Shown: in pieces, positions 9,045-17,144 of the stretch
How the letters are laid out: the number at the start of each line of letters is the position of its first letter
Numbering within the stretch: position 1 is the stretch's first letter
NCBI GenBank assembly: GCA_965205725.1
Contig: OZ242189.1
Location: forward strand, 248,001-312,000
DNA length: 64,000 nucleotides
Source: G965205725 sp965205725
GTDB lineage: Bacteria > Pseudomonadota > Gammaproteobacteria > Pseudomonadales > Halieaceae
Reading direction: 5' to 3'
Translations under genes and position numbers: made by a program
The notes under the pieces: generated by a model
Database searches by the model: none
The model's input: only the letters and a program-made list of their open reading frames with translations
What the model was told of the DNA's origin: nothing

Positions 9045-9326
9045 GAGACCTTTGCACGGAAGATGATTTCACTTTCAGGCAAGGCAAAAACGCACAGAAT
9101 GAGGGAGTTTATACTTATAAATGAGACCTTTGCACGGAAGATGATTTCACTTTCAGGCAAGGCAAAAGCGCACGGAATGAGGGAGTTTATGCTTATAAAT
9201 GACCGATTGAGTACGGTTTTAACACAGCATGCAGGTGAAATGGCTTTCGTGCAAAGGTCTCAAATGACCGATTGAGTACGATTTTAACAAAGCATGCAGG
9301 TGAAATGGTTTTCGTGCAAAGGCCTC
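9045..9326 (+). mobile_element. family-1 MITE-like repeat, outer copy interrupted by another copy
   Basis: The left half (9045-9122) and right half (from about 9262 to 9326) form one copy, with ends GAGACCTTTGCACG and CGTGCAAAGGCCTC. It is flanked on both sides by ACCTT, a 5-bp target duplication, and lies inside the cupin gene. A second complete copy splits it. It is too short to encode a transposase, so it must have been mobilised in trans. Confidence 0.85.
9123..9261 (+). mobile_element. family-1 MITE-like repeat, inner 139-bp copy
   Basis: A complete 139-bp copy with perfect 14-bp terminal inverted repeats GAGACCTTTGCACG / CGTGCAAAGGTCTC, in the same orientation as the copy it interrupts. 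AAAT is found on both sides, only 4 bp rather than the 5 bp seen at other copies, so this nesting may have arisen by transposition with a changed base or by recombination between copies. Confidence 0.85.
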
Positions 9327-9495
9327 ACCTTAACGTCAGGACGGTACTGTGATCAGGGTGAACGCGGGAGAGGGTGTGACCCATTCCACAGGAATGGACT
9401 GGAATTTGGGACACAGATGGCTATGTGAAAATCTGGGTGATTTATTCTGAAGACGGCTCTGGGCTGGAGTGACAGCGATTCGGGCAGCTCAATGC

Positions 9496-10014
9496 TTATG
9501 GTTTGTTTTCAACAAACTCTTTCCAGACACCGAAAGGCTCCCAGATTTTGTCCATGTCCTGCCTGGCCGTAGCCTGATTCTCACCCAGGGTTTCTGTGCG
9601 ATAGCGATATATAAATGCGGAAACTCGCATATTGGCCGCACAATGGACCCAGACTTTTTTGTTTTCCGCAGCCTTCATTGCCTCTGCGAACACGGCGAAT
9701 TTTGTATCGGTAGGGTTTTTGAAATTGACCGGAATATGGATGTAGTCCAGTCCCAAATCCGCCCAGCGACTGGCCTCATCCTTCACAGAATTTTCTGCAT
9801 CGTGAGGTGCCAAATTGATGACCGTTGTAAAACCTTTGCTCTTTATGAGTGGAAACTGCTGCGCCGTTGGTTGACCGGAGGTGGCGATTCGCTCGTCAAT
9901 TTGTAGATAGTTGTAAATGTCGTCGATAGACGTGCCTGTAGAGCCCAGCCCTGTGTATTTCCCCAGCAGAGAGACCAGGAAGCCCCAGCTTGTTTTTATG
10001 GTGTTTAGCTTCAA
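9496..10014 (-). CDS. protein-tyrosine-phosphatase-like protein with altered signature loop
   Basis: 172 residues of the bacterial dual-specificity-phosphatase-like fold. The segment IDERIATSGQPTAQQF is the usual N-terminal 'SGQP' motif, followed by FTTVINLAPHDAENS and the helix region to KKVWVHCAANMRVSAF. The active-site loop normally reads HCX5R. Here it is HCAANMR, with four residues between Cys and Arg, so ordinary phosphocysteine chemistry may be lost or changed. The N-terminus (WGFLVSLLGKYTGL) may be a weak membrane anchor. It is monocistronic, convergent with the broken cupin gene, with TetR further upstream on the same strand. Confidence 0.7.
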   Translation of the reverse strand: MKLNTIKTSWGFLVSLLGKYTGLGSTGTSIDDIYNYLQIDERIATSGQPTAQQFPLIKSKGFTTVINLAPHDAENSVKDEASRWADLGLDYIHIPVNFKNPTDTKFAVFAEAMKAAENKKVWVHCAANMRVSAFIYRYRTETLGENQATARQDMDKIWEPFGVWKEFVENKP

Positions 10015-10208
10015 AACAGTCTCCTTGGTAGCTCAATCCAGGTTGATTTAGTAACCCTGGAAGAGGTGCTAGAGAAATTGACCATCTATGACAGGCTGTT
10101 GCCACCGTCAATGAGTTGATCGGTTCCGGTTATAAAGGCCGATTCATTGTAGATAGTTATCGGGGTTATAAACGTCAATCTGCACGGACTGTTCTCACTT
10201 TAAATAGG

Positions 10209-10835
10209 TCAGGATTCGGACAGGATATGATTAAACAGGTCGCGTGCTTCTGCCAGTTTTTCGAATATGGGAAAGCCTGGTTCGGCAGCCCAGCGCATCA
10301 CCATATTGTTAAACGTGCCAATAACCATTTCTGCAAGAATATCAGCGGAGAAGCGGCCACTGAGATCACCGTTATGAATGCCTGCCTGGAAGATATCGCG
10401 GAAATGATCTTGCAGGCTGTAACTGATATCCCGCAAATGATTGTCTTCCTGGTCTGACGTCGGTGTCACTAAAATGAGCTTTCGGTCTATCTCTGTATAA
10501 GCGGCGATATTGTTCTCGATGTAGGTGAAGATTGCGGCTAGGCGCTTTACGGTGCCCCGGTGCTCAACCATCACCTCTTCGATCAGGCCTTCGGCAGTAT
10601 TAAAAACTCGCGTGCGGCTCAGCTCCCGCAACAGCGCTTGCTTGTCCGGGTAATGACCGTAGAAAGTCCGCCGCGCCACATCTGCGGAGGTACAGATTTG
10701 CTCGATACTGGTGTCTTTAATGCCCTGGTCGCGGAACAGGGCGTAGGCCGCATCCTGAATTCGTGCGCGGATTTCTTGTTTGCGCTTCTCCCGCCGCCCT
10801 GGCAGCGGTTCAGTTATTAACTCTGTCGCGTCCAT
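10209..10835 (-). CDS. TetR-family transcriptional regulator
   Basis: A 208-residue repressor-type regulator. The N-terminal helix-turn-helix spans about residues 14-60 (RIQDAAYALFRDQGIKDTSI, then DVARRTFYGHYPDKQALL), followed by a ligand-binding helical domain (TVKRLAAIFTYIENNI, LAEMVIGTFNNMVMRW). I chose the ATG at 10835; ATG 10856 and a longer start are possible, and neither changes the HTH. It is divergent from the amidohydrolase gene at 10950. A perfect inverted repeat lies in the shared intergenic region, so it most likely controls itself and the amidohydrolase/Rieske pair. The ligand is unknown. Confidence 0.85.
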   Translation of the reverse strand: MDATELITEPLPGRREKRKQEIRARIQDAAYALFRDQGIKDTSIEQICTSADVARRTFYGHYPDKQALLRELSRTRVFNTAEGLIEEVMVEHRGTVKRLAAIFTYIENNIAAYTEIDRKLILVTPTSDQEDNHLRDISYSLQDHFRDIFQAGIHNGDLSGRFSADILAEMVIGTFNNMVMRWAAEPGFPIFEKLAEARDLFNHILSES

Positions 10836-10889
10836 TAATCCTGTCGCCTGTTGCATTTCCTGAAGCGATAGTCTATAAAAGTATACAAG

Positions 10890-10905
10890 TGAGCACAATT
10901 GCTCA
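10890..10905. promoter_or_regulatory. palindromic operator candidate for the divergent TetR
   Basis: TGAGCA-CAAT-TGCTCA, two perfect 6-bp arms around a 4-bp spacer, extended by AA/TT two bases further out. It lies midway between the divergent tetR and amidohydrolase starts, the position expected for a TetR dimer site. No other palindrome of this quality is present there. Confidence 0.6.
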
Positions 10906-10949
10906 TTTGTTTATTTTTATAAGTTGCGGGAATAATCGCAGGAGTCCTT

Positions 10950-12161
10950 ATGTCTGAGCGTATGATCGTCGTGTCGTCAGATTGTCACGCCGGCCTTCCC
11001 ATTGCCGAGTACAAGCCCTATGTGGAGGAAAAATTTCACGAAATTCTCGATCTGGCGGTGCCTGTCACTATTGAGATGTCCACCAGGGCCTCTGAAAGTT
11101 TTCTGATCAAGGAGATCAACGAGGAGTGGCGTAAAGGCCATGAAGACCGTCTTACCGGCGCCTGGAATATTCAGCAGCGCACAATGATGCTGGATGAAGA
11201 TGGCATTGCCGCCGAGATTATTTTTCCCGATGGCATCACCGAAGTGAACACTCCGCCGTTTGGCGCGGGCCTTTCCCTGCCCACGAAGGATATGACCTCC
11301 GAATTGCAATGGTCTGGCGCAATGGCCCACAACCGATGGCTAGCGGAATTCTGCGCCAACAACCCTGTGCGTCACCACGGTGTAGCGATTATTCCAGTGT
11401 TGTGGGATGTGGGCCTGGCCATTGAAAACCTGCGCTGGTGCCATGACAACGGTTTCCACCACTGCATGCTTCCCGTACAGACCCATGAGTTCCCCGGCTA
11501 CAATCACACACGCTATCACCCATTTTGGGAGGCCTGTGAAAGCCTTGGCGTAATGGTGCACTTTCATTCGGGCCCGGCGCCACAGGATCAGTACTTTGGC
11601 CCCGACTGGCCGGCAGACAATGGCGATGAATACATCGGTGCAATGGGCTTGTATGTATCGGAAGTCATGTGGTGGTTGTATCGCCCCTTGTCTTTTATGA
11701 TCTGGGGCGGAGTATTTGAGCAGTTTCCCAAACTGCGTGCGTGTATCACCGAAGGGGGTACTCAGTGGATGCTGCAACCCTGGCTGCGCATGCTCGATTT
11801 CCATGCAACCGAAGGCCCGGAATCTGCCAAAATGGGTGATTTCCGCGCTCACCTGGGCATGATGCCCTCCGAGTACTTCAAACGAAATATTGGCGTGGGT
11901 GCCAGTTGTGCCAAGAAGGCCGATATGGAAGTTTGCGATTTCCTCGGTCAGGAAAAACTGATGTGGGGTAGCGATTACCCTCATCCGGAAGGCACCTGGC
12001 CCAATACAGAGGCGCGTCTTGCTGAAGAGTTTGTCGGCATGCCCGAAGTGGATTTGCGCAAGTTGTTGGGTGAGAACGCGATGGCCTGGTATGGCATGTC
12101 AGAATCAGACTTGCGACCGATTGCCGACCGCATTGGCCCTCAATTCAGTCAGTTTCGGTAA
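10950..12161 (+). CDS. amidohydrolase family 2 protein (metal-dependent hydrolase/decarboxylase)
   Basis: 403 residues of the amidohydrolase-2 TIM-barrel family. The N-terminal metal motif is DCHAG (Asp11, His13), with a short spacer in place of the classical HxH. The sequence then shows DGIAAEIIFPDGITEV, VMVHFHSGPAP carrying the second metal histidine, and MWGSDYPHPEGTWPNT carrying the conserved Asp. Members hydrolyse C-C or amide bonds or decarboxylate aromatic acids. AGGAG precedes the ATG by six bases. The Rieske gene follows 12 bases after the stop, so the two form one operon under the divergent TetR. The pairing suggests ring hydroxylation followed by cleavage of an aromatic or steroid-like compound; this is inference. 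Confidence 0.85.
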   Translation: MSERMIVVSSDCHAGLPIAEYKPYVEEKFHEILDLAVPVTIEMSTRASESFLIKEINEEWRKGHEDRLTGAWNIQQRTMMLDEDGIAAEIIFPDGITEVNTPPFGAGLSLPTKDMTSELQWSGAMAHNRWLAEFCANNPVRHHGVAIIPVLWDVGLAIENLRWCHDNGFHHCMLPVQTHEFPGYNHTRYHPFWEACESLGVMVHFHSGPAPQDQYFGPDWPADNGDEYIGAMGLYVSEVMWWLYRPLSFMIWGGVFEQFPKLRACITEGGTQWMLQPWLRMLDFHATEGPESAKMGDFRAHLGMMPSEYFKRNIGVGASCAKKADMEVCDFLGQEKLMWGSDYPHPEGTWPNTEARLAEEFVGMPEVDLRKLLGENAMAWYGMSESDLRPIADRIGPQFSQFR

Positions 12162-12173
12162 GGGGTAACAGGC

Positions 12174-13118
12174 ATGACTATAGGTGTATGTGAGTCGAAG
12201 CTGGATACCGGGCTGGATTTTCCGATTGGGTGGTTTTCCGTAGCCCGCGGGCGAGAGCTTGGCAACGGCGACGTGCAAAGGGTGTTTGCATTTGACCGAG
12301 AGCTTGCGTTGTTTCGAACCCGTTCTGGCAAGGCGGTTGTGACAGATGCATTCTGCCCGCATCTTGGTGCTCACCTGGGTGTGCAAGGTCGTGTTGTTGG
12401 CGAGACAATTCGCTGTCCGTTTCACGGCTGGAAGTTTGATGCCAGTGGTGATTGCGTAGAGGTTCCCTACTGTGAAGACATCCCCGACCGGGCCAGGGTT
12501 CGCTCCTGGCCTGTCAGCGAAACCAATGGCGATATTATGGTTTGGTACCACCCGGAGGAAGCAGCGCCTGAATGGGAAGTGCCAGAACTGGAAGAATTCG
12601 GGAGCGATGACTGGAGTGAGCCCCAGTACTGGGAGTTCACCATTCCAAATCACGTGCAGAATATTGCCGAAAACACCTGTGATCCTGAGCATTTTCAATA
12701 TGTACACCGAATGCAGGATACCCCGCCTTCTAAAGTTGAAATAGCCGACGACGGGCGCGTATTGCACATGGTGGCGGATGCCAGGCAGGCAGATTATCCC
12801 AATACGCTGCATGCGACGATGCATAACCCGGGGCTGGCCATTGTCAGAACAGTGTACGGCCCCAGTGCTGAAATGATGGTGTATTCAACGGCGCAGCCAA
12901 CCACTCGCAACGAAACGCATATGCGCTGGACGCTGACAGTGCGCAAGGAGATTGTCGATCTGGTGGGCGACGACGTGATGCGCGGCATCAAAGAGGGCAT
13001 CAGTGATGACATGCCTATATGGCAGCACAAAATTTATCGTGAAAAACCCGTTTTCTGTAAAGGTGATACCTCGCTGGTTGGTTTCAGAAAGTGGGTTCGG
13101 CAGTTTTATCTCAACTAG
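12174..13118 (+). CDS. Rieske [2Fe-2S] oxygenase, alpha subunit type
   Basis: A 314-residue ring-hydroxylating oxygenase component resembling the KshA group. The Rieske cluster ligands are CPHLGAH (Cys61, His63) and CPFHGW (Cys81, His84). The mononuclear iron site is ENTCDPEHFQYVH, giving the DX2HX4H pattern. It needs a separate reductase, and none is encoded nearby. The gene is translationally close to the amidohydrolase (12-base gap, ATG after AACAGGC). The TAG stop belongs to the end of a family-2 repeat, so the last codon or two could have been altered by that insertion. KshA-like enzymes are often 350-380 residues, so this one is on the short side. Confidence 0.85.
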   Translation: MTIGVCESKLDTGLDFPIGWFSVARGRELGNGDVQRVFAFDRELALFRTRSGKAVVTDAFCPHLGAHLGVQGRVVGETIRCPFHGWKFDASGDCVEVPYCEDIPDRARVRSWPVSETNGDIMVWYHPEEAAPEWEVPELEEFGSDDWSEPQYWEFTIPNHVQNIAENTCDPEHFQYVHRMQDTPPSKVEIADDGRVLHMVADARQADYPNTLHATMHNPGLAIVRTVYGPSAEMMVYSTAQPTTRNETHMRWTLTVRKEIVDLVGDDVMRGIKEGISDDMPIWQHKIYREKPVFCKGDTSLVGFRKWVRQFYLN

Positions 13119-13452
13119 GAGCCTGTCGGACTTAACATTTTTTCTATGCGGAAAAGCATTAAGCAGAGATCTTTGCACGGAAGATGATGTCGCTTTCAGG
13201 CCAGGCAAAAACGCACGGAATGGGGGAGTTTATGGGTATCAATGACCGATTGAGTACGATTTTACCAACCGTAGGCGCTTTTAGGCGACGGCAGCACGCC
13301 GGTGAAATGGCATTCATGCAAAGGTCTCAAACAGTCATTTTTCACGGTCTCAGTGTCGCTAAACAGAACGACTATTCGCCGCAATTGACTGCAAAAACTG
13401 ACTCGTGTTTGCTTCCCCTCGCTAGCAACGGTTAAGTCCCACAGGTTCCTGG
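13116..13452 (-). mobile_element. family-2 repeat, interrupted by a family-1 copy
   Basis: The left end TAGGAGCCTGTCGGACTTAAC and right end (reverse complement CCAGGAACCTGTGGGACTTA) match at about 19 of 22 positions. Without the nested family-1 copy at 13166-13328 the element is about 170 bp, like the copy at 41053. Internal bases resembling the other copies on the reverse strand (GGCGAATAGT.GTTCTGTTT) support the assignment. Its first three bases are the stop codon of the Rieske gene. Together with the neighbouring repeat it fills the gene-free stretch 13119-13635. Confidence 0.7.
13166..13328 (+). mobile_element. family-1 MITE-like repeat, long form
   Basis: 163 bp with ends GAGATCTTTGCACG / ATGCAAAGGTCTC. 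It carries the extra 23 bp (around GTAGGCGCTTTTAGGCGAC) that distinguish the long form. Several point changes and imperfect flanks (AAGCA / AAACA) mark it as older than most copies. It sits inside a family-2 repeat. Confidence 0.85.
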
Positions 13453-13466
13453 AACAACGACTATTA

Positions 13467-13605
13467 GAGACCTTTGCACGGAAGATGATTTCACTTTCAG
13501 GCAAGGCAAAAACGCACGGAATGAGGGAGTTTATGCTTATAAATGACCGATTGAGTACGATTTTAACGCAGCATGCAGGTGAAATGGCTTTCGTGCAAAG
13601 GTCTC
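13467..13605 (+). mobile_element. family-1 MITE-like repeat, short form
   Basis: A complete 139-bp copy with perfect ends and a perfect 5-bp target duplication TATTA on both sides, so a recent insertion. It ends 30 bases before the decarboxylase-like gene and therefore lies in that gene's promoter region. Confidence 0.92.
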
Positions 13606-13635
13606 TATTAAAACAACGTATAAAGGTGAAAAGGT

Positions 13636-14418
13636 ATGACTGATTCTATTCAAGACACTATTCAAGGCAATACGGGCGACATCCTCAATTGGCCGATGTT
13701 GAAAATAAAATACCGCACTGACGCGGACAAAATTGCTGCGTTATTGCCGCCTGGTATCAAGCCCGGCGCGGAACCGGTCGTCACCCTGACCATTTATAAC
13801 TTTCCAGTACCTGACATACCCGAGTACGGCATCGTGACCTCAGTGGATGCTGATTACAACGCTGTTCAGGGAGAATACGTATTGGGCTATGGCATCGACC
13901 AGGAGTCGGCCATCTTTATTTCTCAAGAGACCAATGGGCAGCCCAAATATCCCTGTGAGACCCATTACTATCGGATGATGGACAAAGTGTCCGCGCGGTG
14001 TACTCACCAGGGCTATACTTTTGTTGAATTCAGCGGTACTTCTTCGGGTGTTGACGAGCCCATGGAAGCATGGACTCACAATGAATGGTGGATCAAAGTC
14101 TCCCGCGCTGTCAGCGTGGGTGGCCCGGCTACCGGTTACGACTTTCCACCTCATGTTGTGCATGTGGCCAGCCAGTACGGCACGCAGCGTCGTGAAGCGG
14201 TCGATGGAACCCTGGTGTTGCGTGACAGCCCATGGGACCCTCTGGCGAGCAAGCTGCCTATGCGTGAACAATTGTCGGCCTACCTGTGGTGGCCGATCTT
14301 TCTGGATCGAACTATGGCGTTAGCTGGCGAGCTTGATGGCGAAGCATTCCTGCCCTTTGCCGACACGATCTCCGGCTCTCGCTGGCCCGGGGTAAACGGC
14401 GCACCAGCCGGTATCTAG
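13636..14418 (+). CDS. acetoacetate decarboxylase-like protein
   Basis: A 260-residue member of the acetoacetate decarboxylase superfamily. The N-terminus has the LNWPMLKIKYRTDADKIAAL strand pattern and LLPPGIKPG. The core has IYNFPVPDIPEYG and FISQETNGQPKYPCE, whose lysine occupies the place of the Schiff-base residue. Many family members do aldol or dehydration chemistry on pyruvate-like substrates rather than decarboxylation. AAGGTGAAAAGG precedes the ATG. The gene follows the TetR/amidohydrolase/Rieske group on the same strand, but two repeats now separate it, so co-transcription is doubtful. Confidence 0.8.
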   Translation: MTDSIQDTIQGNTGDILNWPMLKIKYRTDADKIAALLPPGIKPGAEPVVTLTIYNFPVPDIPEYGIVTSVDADYNAVQGEYVLGYGIDQESAIFISQETNGQPKYPCETHYYRMMDKVSARCTHQGYTFVEFSGTSSGVDEPMEAWTHNEWWIKVSRAVSVGGPATGYDFPPHVVHVASQYGTQRREAVDGTLVLRDSPWDPLASKLPMREQLSAYLWWPIFLDRTMALAGELDGEAFLPFADTISGSRWPGVNGAPAGI

Positions 14419-14544
14419 CCAGAATCGGTAGCGTCATGGACAGACGCTACCCACTATGGTGACTTAAGTTGGCGGTACCGTTCATTACCTTAGTCCCTTA
14501 CAGTATTCTGTAGTCGCGTACACATTGAGCAACAAGGGTTACCA

Positions 14545-15576
14545 ATGCCTGTAAACTACACAACCATAGGTGGATTCGCCCTGATGGTTGCCAGGGCACT
14601 GGACGCTTACGGTATAGATGGTGGGGCAGCCCTGGGCCGATGCGGCATTAACCGACAGTTGCTGTCGAACCCGGATAGCCGGGTTCCGGTTGACCAGCTC
14701 GGCCGACTCCTGGAATTGGCCGTACACGAGACAGCAGACCCCGCGTTCGGATTGAAGGCGGGTACGCACGTTTGCCCAACCACCTTTCACGCCCTCAGTA
14801 TGTCCATGTGGCTTTCCTCCAGCCTGAAGGATGCATTTAACCGGGGAGTGCGCTACGGGCAGTTGTTGAGTGATGCCGGACGAGCGACATTTGAAGAAAG
14901 TGAGAACGAGTACATACACTCGATTGAATTCATCTCGGAGAGCGAGGATTTCATCCAGATGCTGCAACCGGCGGCGTTCGATGCGCTATTCTCGGCATTG
15001 ATCAGTTTTTGCCGTGCGGTTTACGGTGAGGACTTGGCGCCGACGCACGTCTCCCTGGTGCGCGATAAACCCGAAGACATCGCGCCTTATCTGGATTTTT
15101 TTCGCTGCCCGGTCAGTTTTTCACAGCCCCTGATGCAGTTGAGATTTGACAAGAACACACTTGAGAAACCCTTATCCTCCAGCCATCCAGAGCTTCTCAA
15201 CCACAGCGATCATGTGATCGTAAAATGCTTGCGCCGATTTGACAGAAGCGACGTAGTCGGAAACCTGAGAGCCAAATTGTTGGAGGCTCTGCCTGGCGGC
15301 AAGCCCTCGCAGCAAGAAATGGCATTTGCTCTCAATCTCAGTTTGCGGAGTTTGCAGCGGAAGCTCAACGAAAGAGGGCTGACCTTCGAGAAGGTGCTGT
15401 TGCAAGTGCGTGTTGACCTCGCGCAAAAATATATCCTGCAGTCGCACCTGTCTATCGGAGATATCAGCTTCCTTTTGGGGTTTGGTTCTTCAACCAATTT
15501 TGCCAGGAACTTCAAATCCTGGATGGGTGAAACCCCAAGTGAATACAGGCGATTGCACTTGGCAACCACCCCCTAG
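14545..15576 (+). CDS. AraC-family transcriptional regulator (arabinose_bd-type N-terminus)
   Basis: 343 residues. The N-terminal ~190 residues fit the 'AraC_binding' helical domain of OruR/ArgR-type regulators (ALGRCGINRQLLSNPDSRV, then TADPAFGLKAG). The C-terminal ~100 residues contain two HTH motifs (QEMAFALNLSLRSLQRKLNE and ISFLLGFGSSTNFARNFKSW, ending GETPSEYR). Such proteins activate catabolic operons for the adjacent genes. The following GST-like, isomerase and SDR genes run in the same direction and are the probable targets. The ATG is preceded by CAACAAGGGTT; no other start fits better. Confidence 0.9.
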   Translation: MPVNYTTIGGFALMVARALDAYGIDGGAALGRCGINRQLLSNPDSRVPVDQLGRLLELAVHETADPAFGLKAGTHVCPTTFHALSMSMWLSSSLKDAFNRGVRYGQLLSDAGRATFEESENEYIHSIEFISESEDFIQMLQPAAFDALFSALISFCRAVYGEDLAPTHVSLVRDKPEDIAPYLDFFRCPVSFSQPLMQLRFDKNTLEKPLSSSHPELLNHSDHVIVKCLRRFDRSDVVGNLRAKLLEALPGGKPSQQEMAFALNLSLRSLQRKLNERGLTFEKVLLQVRVDLAQKYILQSHLSIGDISFLLGFGSSTNFARNFKSWMGETPSEYRRLHLATTP

Positions 15577-15691
15577 TCTTCACTGCGCGCACATTACTCT
15601 TCAGGGCGCGCCAATCCCTGCTTAACTTGTTGCACCACTTTTTCCATACGGTAGTATCATCGCTCTGGCGTGTTTTCTGGAGGCACACACG

Positions 15692-15811
15692 ATGTACATA
15701 CGGCACCACTGTGCGCTATCACCTCGATGCGGAGGGAGAGCGGCCATTCCCTTATCAATGACGATGCGTGAACTGGATTCGCGAGCAGTCTTTGAAATTG
15801 ACCGACGATAA
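15692..15811 (+). CDS. possible 39-residue leader or small protein
   Basis: An ATG with GGAGG eight bases upstream opens a 39-codon frame (MYIRHHCALSPRCGGRAAIP ...) in the 317-base region between the AraC and GST-like genes. It has no recognisable family and no membrane segment. The strong ribosome site is the only support; it could be a leader peptide or chance. Nothing else was seen in this stretch. Confidence 0.22.
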   Translation: MYIRHHCALSPRCGGRAAIPLSMTMRELDSRAVFEIDRR

Positions 15812-15893
15812 CGAAGCAGCATTGATCACGTGCTCGAGGGTACGGGTTGCGAAAAACGGTTGCACGACTAAGCCCCATTTAAAGGAAAAAATT

Positions 15894-17144
15894 ATGAACA
15901 GCTCAATCAAGCAGGACGGCGACTACATCATGCACGGCATGTTTTGCTCTTACTTCACCAAGAAGCTGGAAGCCTACTTCCGTGTGAAGGGCATACCCTA
16001 CCAGTTTGTCGAAATGGACGGCCCTGATTTCATACACTGTGGAGAAAAGGTCGGGGTTACTCAATTACCGCAGGTTCAGTGTCCTGATGGTTCCTGGCTG
16101 ACCGATACCACACCCATAATCGAGCACTTTGAGCTGGATGAATCGCTACCGCAGTTGCGCCCGGAAGACCCCTTTACAGCGTTTTGCAGCTATTTTTTGG
16201 AGGACTGCTTCGACGAGTGGTTCTGGGCGCCTGCGATGTACTTTCGCTGGGCCTTCAAGATGGATAGCGAACGGCGCAGTGAGGAGTTCGCCTATACAAT
16301 TCTGTCAAATAGTTTGAACTTACCACGGTGGTTACACAAACGAGTGGTGACCCAGCGGCAGAGACAGGTTCACCTCAAGGGTAACGGCATTGTAACGCCT
16401 GCACATGCCCGGCAGACCGAAGAGCTGTATCTTGAAACACTGGATCTGCTGCAACCAGTGTTTGAGAAGCGCCCCTATTTGTTTGGTCATCGTCCCTGCG
16501 AGGCCGACATCGGGCTGTTTGGACCAATGTTTCCCCATTTTGGCAGTGACCCAACGCCACAGGAAATAATGCATGCGCGAGCTCCCGATGTATTTCGCTG
16601 GTTGGGAACGCTCTGGACTACAGGTCCGGACGAGTTACAAGCCGCCCCGGAATTAGTGGAGGTTCCAGAGGACCTGAAACCGATCATGCAGAAATTGGCT
16701 GCCGAGTACCTTCCCTATCTGGTGGAAAATCAGAAGGCGTTTCAGTCGGGTGCTGGCACGACAAAATACAAGCTGAACAATCTGGACTGGGAAGTCGCTA
16801 CCGCGCCCTATCGGGTTTATTGCCTGACTCAGCTACAGCAGCGCTATCAGGCCTTGAGCGAAGAGGACCGGCATAAGGCTTCCGGCTTTTTGGGTGAAGT
16901 CGCCATTGGCATCCTCAGTCAAGCTGTCAACTGTCCGCCCCAGATGCAGAATGTGACCGCCAGTCAACCCGCCAAAAACAAGCTGGATAAACCACTGGGC
17001 CGACTATGGCAATCGGACAGTCTCTTTATCGAGAAACTGACCGATTATATTACCAGGCGAAAGGCCTCGAAAGCAGTACCGGAGAGCAAGAAGGCGGGAA
17101 CCTCCTGGCTGCCCATATACTTTAGACGTTTCCGCGCCCAATGA
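15894..17144 (+). CDS. glutathione S-transferase-like protein
   Basis: A 416-residue protein with a thioredoxin/GST N-terminal fold: MHGMFCSYFTKKLEAYFRVK, then GVTQLPQVQCPDGSWL and DTTPIIEHFE (the cis-Pro and SxxI-like glutathione contacts). A helical C-terminal domain follows (LFGHRPCEADIGLFGPMF is a GST_C hallmark). A further ~130 residues extend beyond ordinary GSTs, which are about 210-230 residues. I used ATG 15894, preceded by AAAGGAAAAAATT; the open frame upstream looks non-coding. GSTs next to catabolic isomerases often use glutathione as a cofactor for isomerisation or detoxification of intermediates. Its ATGA overlap with the next remnant suggests an old operon. Confidence 0.75.
   Translation: MNSSIKQDGDYIMHGMFCSYFTKKLEAYFRVKGIPYQFVEMDGPDFIHCGEKVGVTQLPQVQCPDGSWLTDTTPIIEHFELDESLPQLRPEDPFTAFCSYFLEDCFDEWFWAPAMYFRWAFKMDSERRSEEFAYTILSNSLNLPRWLHKRVVTQRQRQVHLKGNGIVTPAHARQTEELYLETLDLLQPVFEKRPYLFGHRPCEADIGLFGPMFPHFGSDPTPQEIMHARAPDVFRWLGTLWTTGPDELQAAPELVEVPEDLKPIMQKLAAEYLPYLVENQKAFQSGAGTTKYKLNNLDWEVATAPYRVYCLTQLQQRYQALSEEDRHKASGFLGEVAIGILSQAVNCPPQMQNVTASQPAKNKLDKPLGRLWQSDSLFIEKLTDYITRRKASKAVPESKKAGTSWLPIYFRRFRAQ

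Larger units (their letters stand above)
8791..9472 (+). pseudogene. cupin-domain protein, broken by a repeat insertion and frameshifts
   Basis: Before the insertion the frame reads IEGAIFERANMLETKH ... KKFASGLYPSGKPRSEI ... PYGVDEFMFFLEGGVTL, a cupin strand pattern with an ethanolamine/sugar-binding flavour. Translation then enters a family-1 repeat at 9045. After the repeat, homologous coding continues in different frames: GTVIRVNAGEGVTHSTGM, then DTDGYVKIWVIYSEDG and a TGA at 9470. At least two frame changes plus the nested insertion mean the gene is dead. No clear start codon remains; TTG 8806 is the first candidate. The gene followed the PHA-type gene on the same strand. Confidence 0.75.

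Noticed and set aside
15768..15893. Longer N-terminus of the GST-like protein
   Set aside because: The 42 extra residues have no GST similarity, and ATG 15894 has its own AAAGGA site in a normal position.
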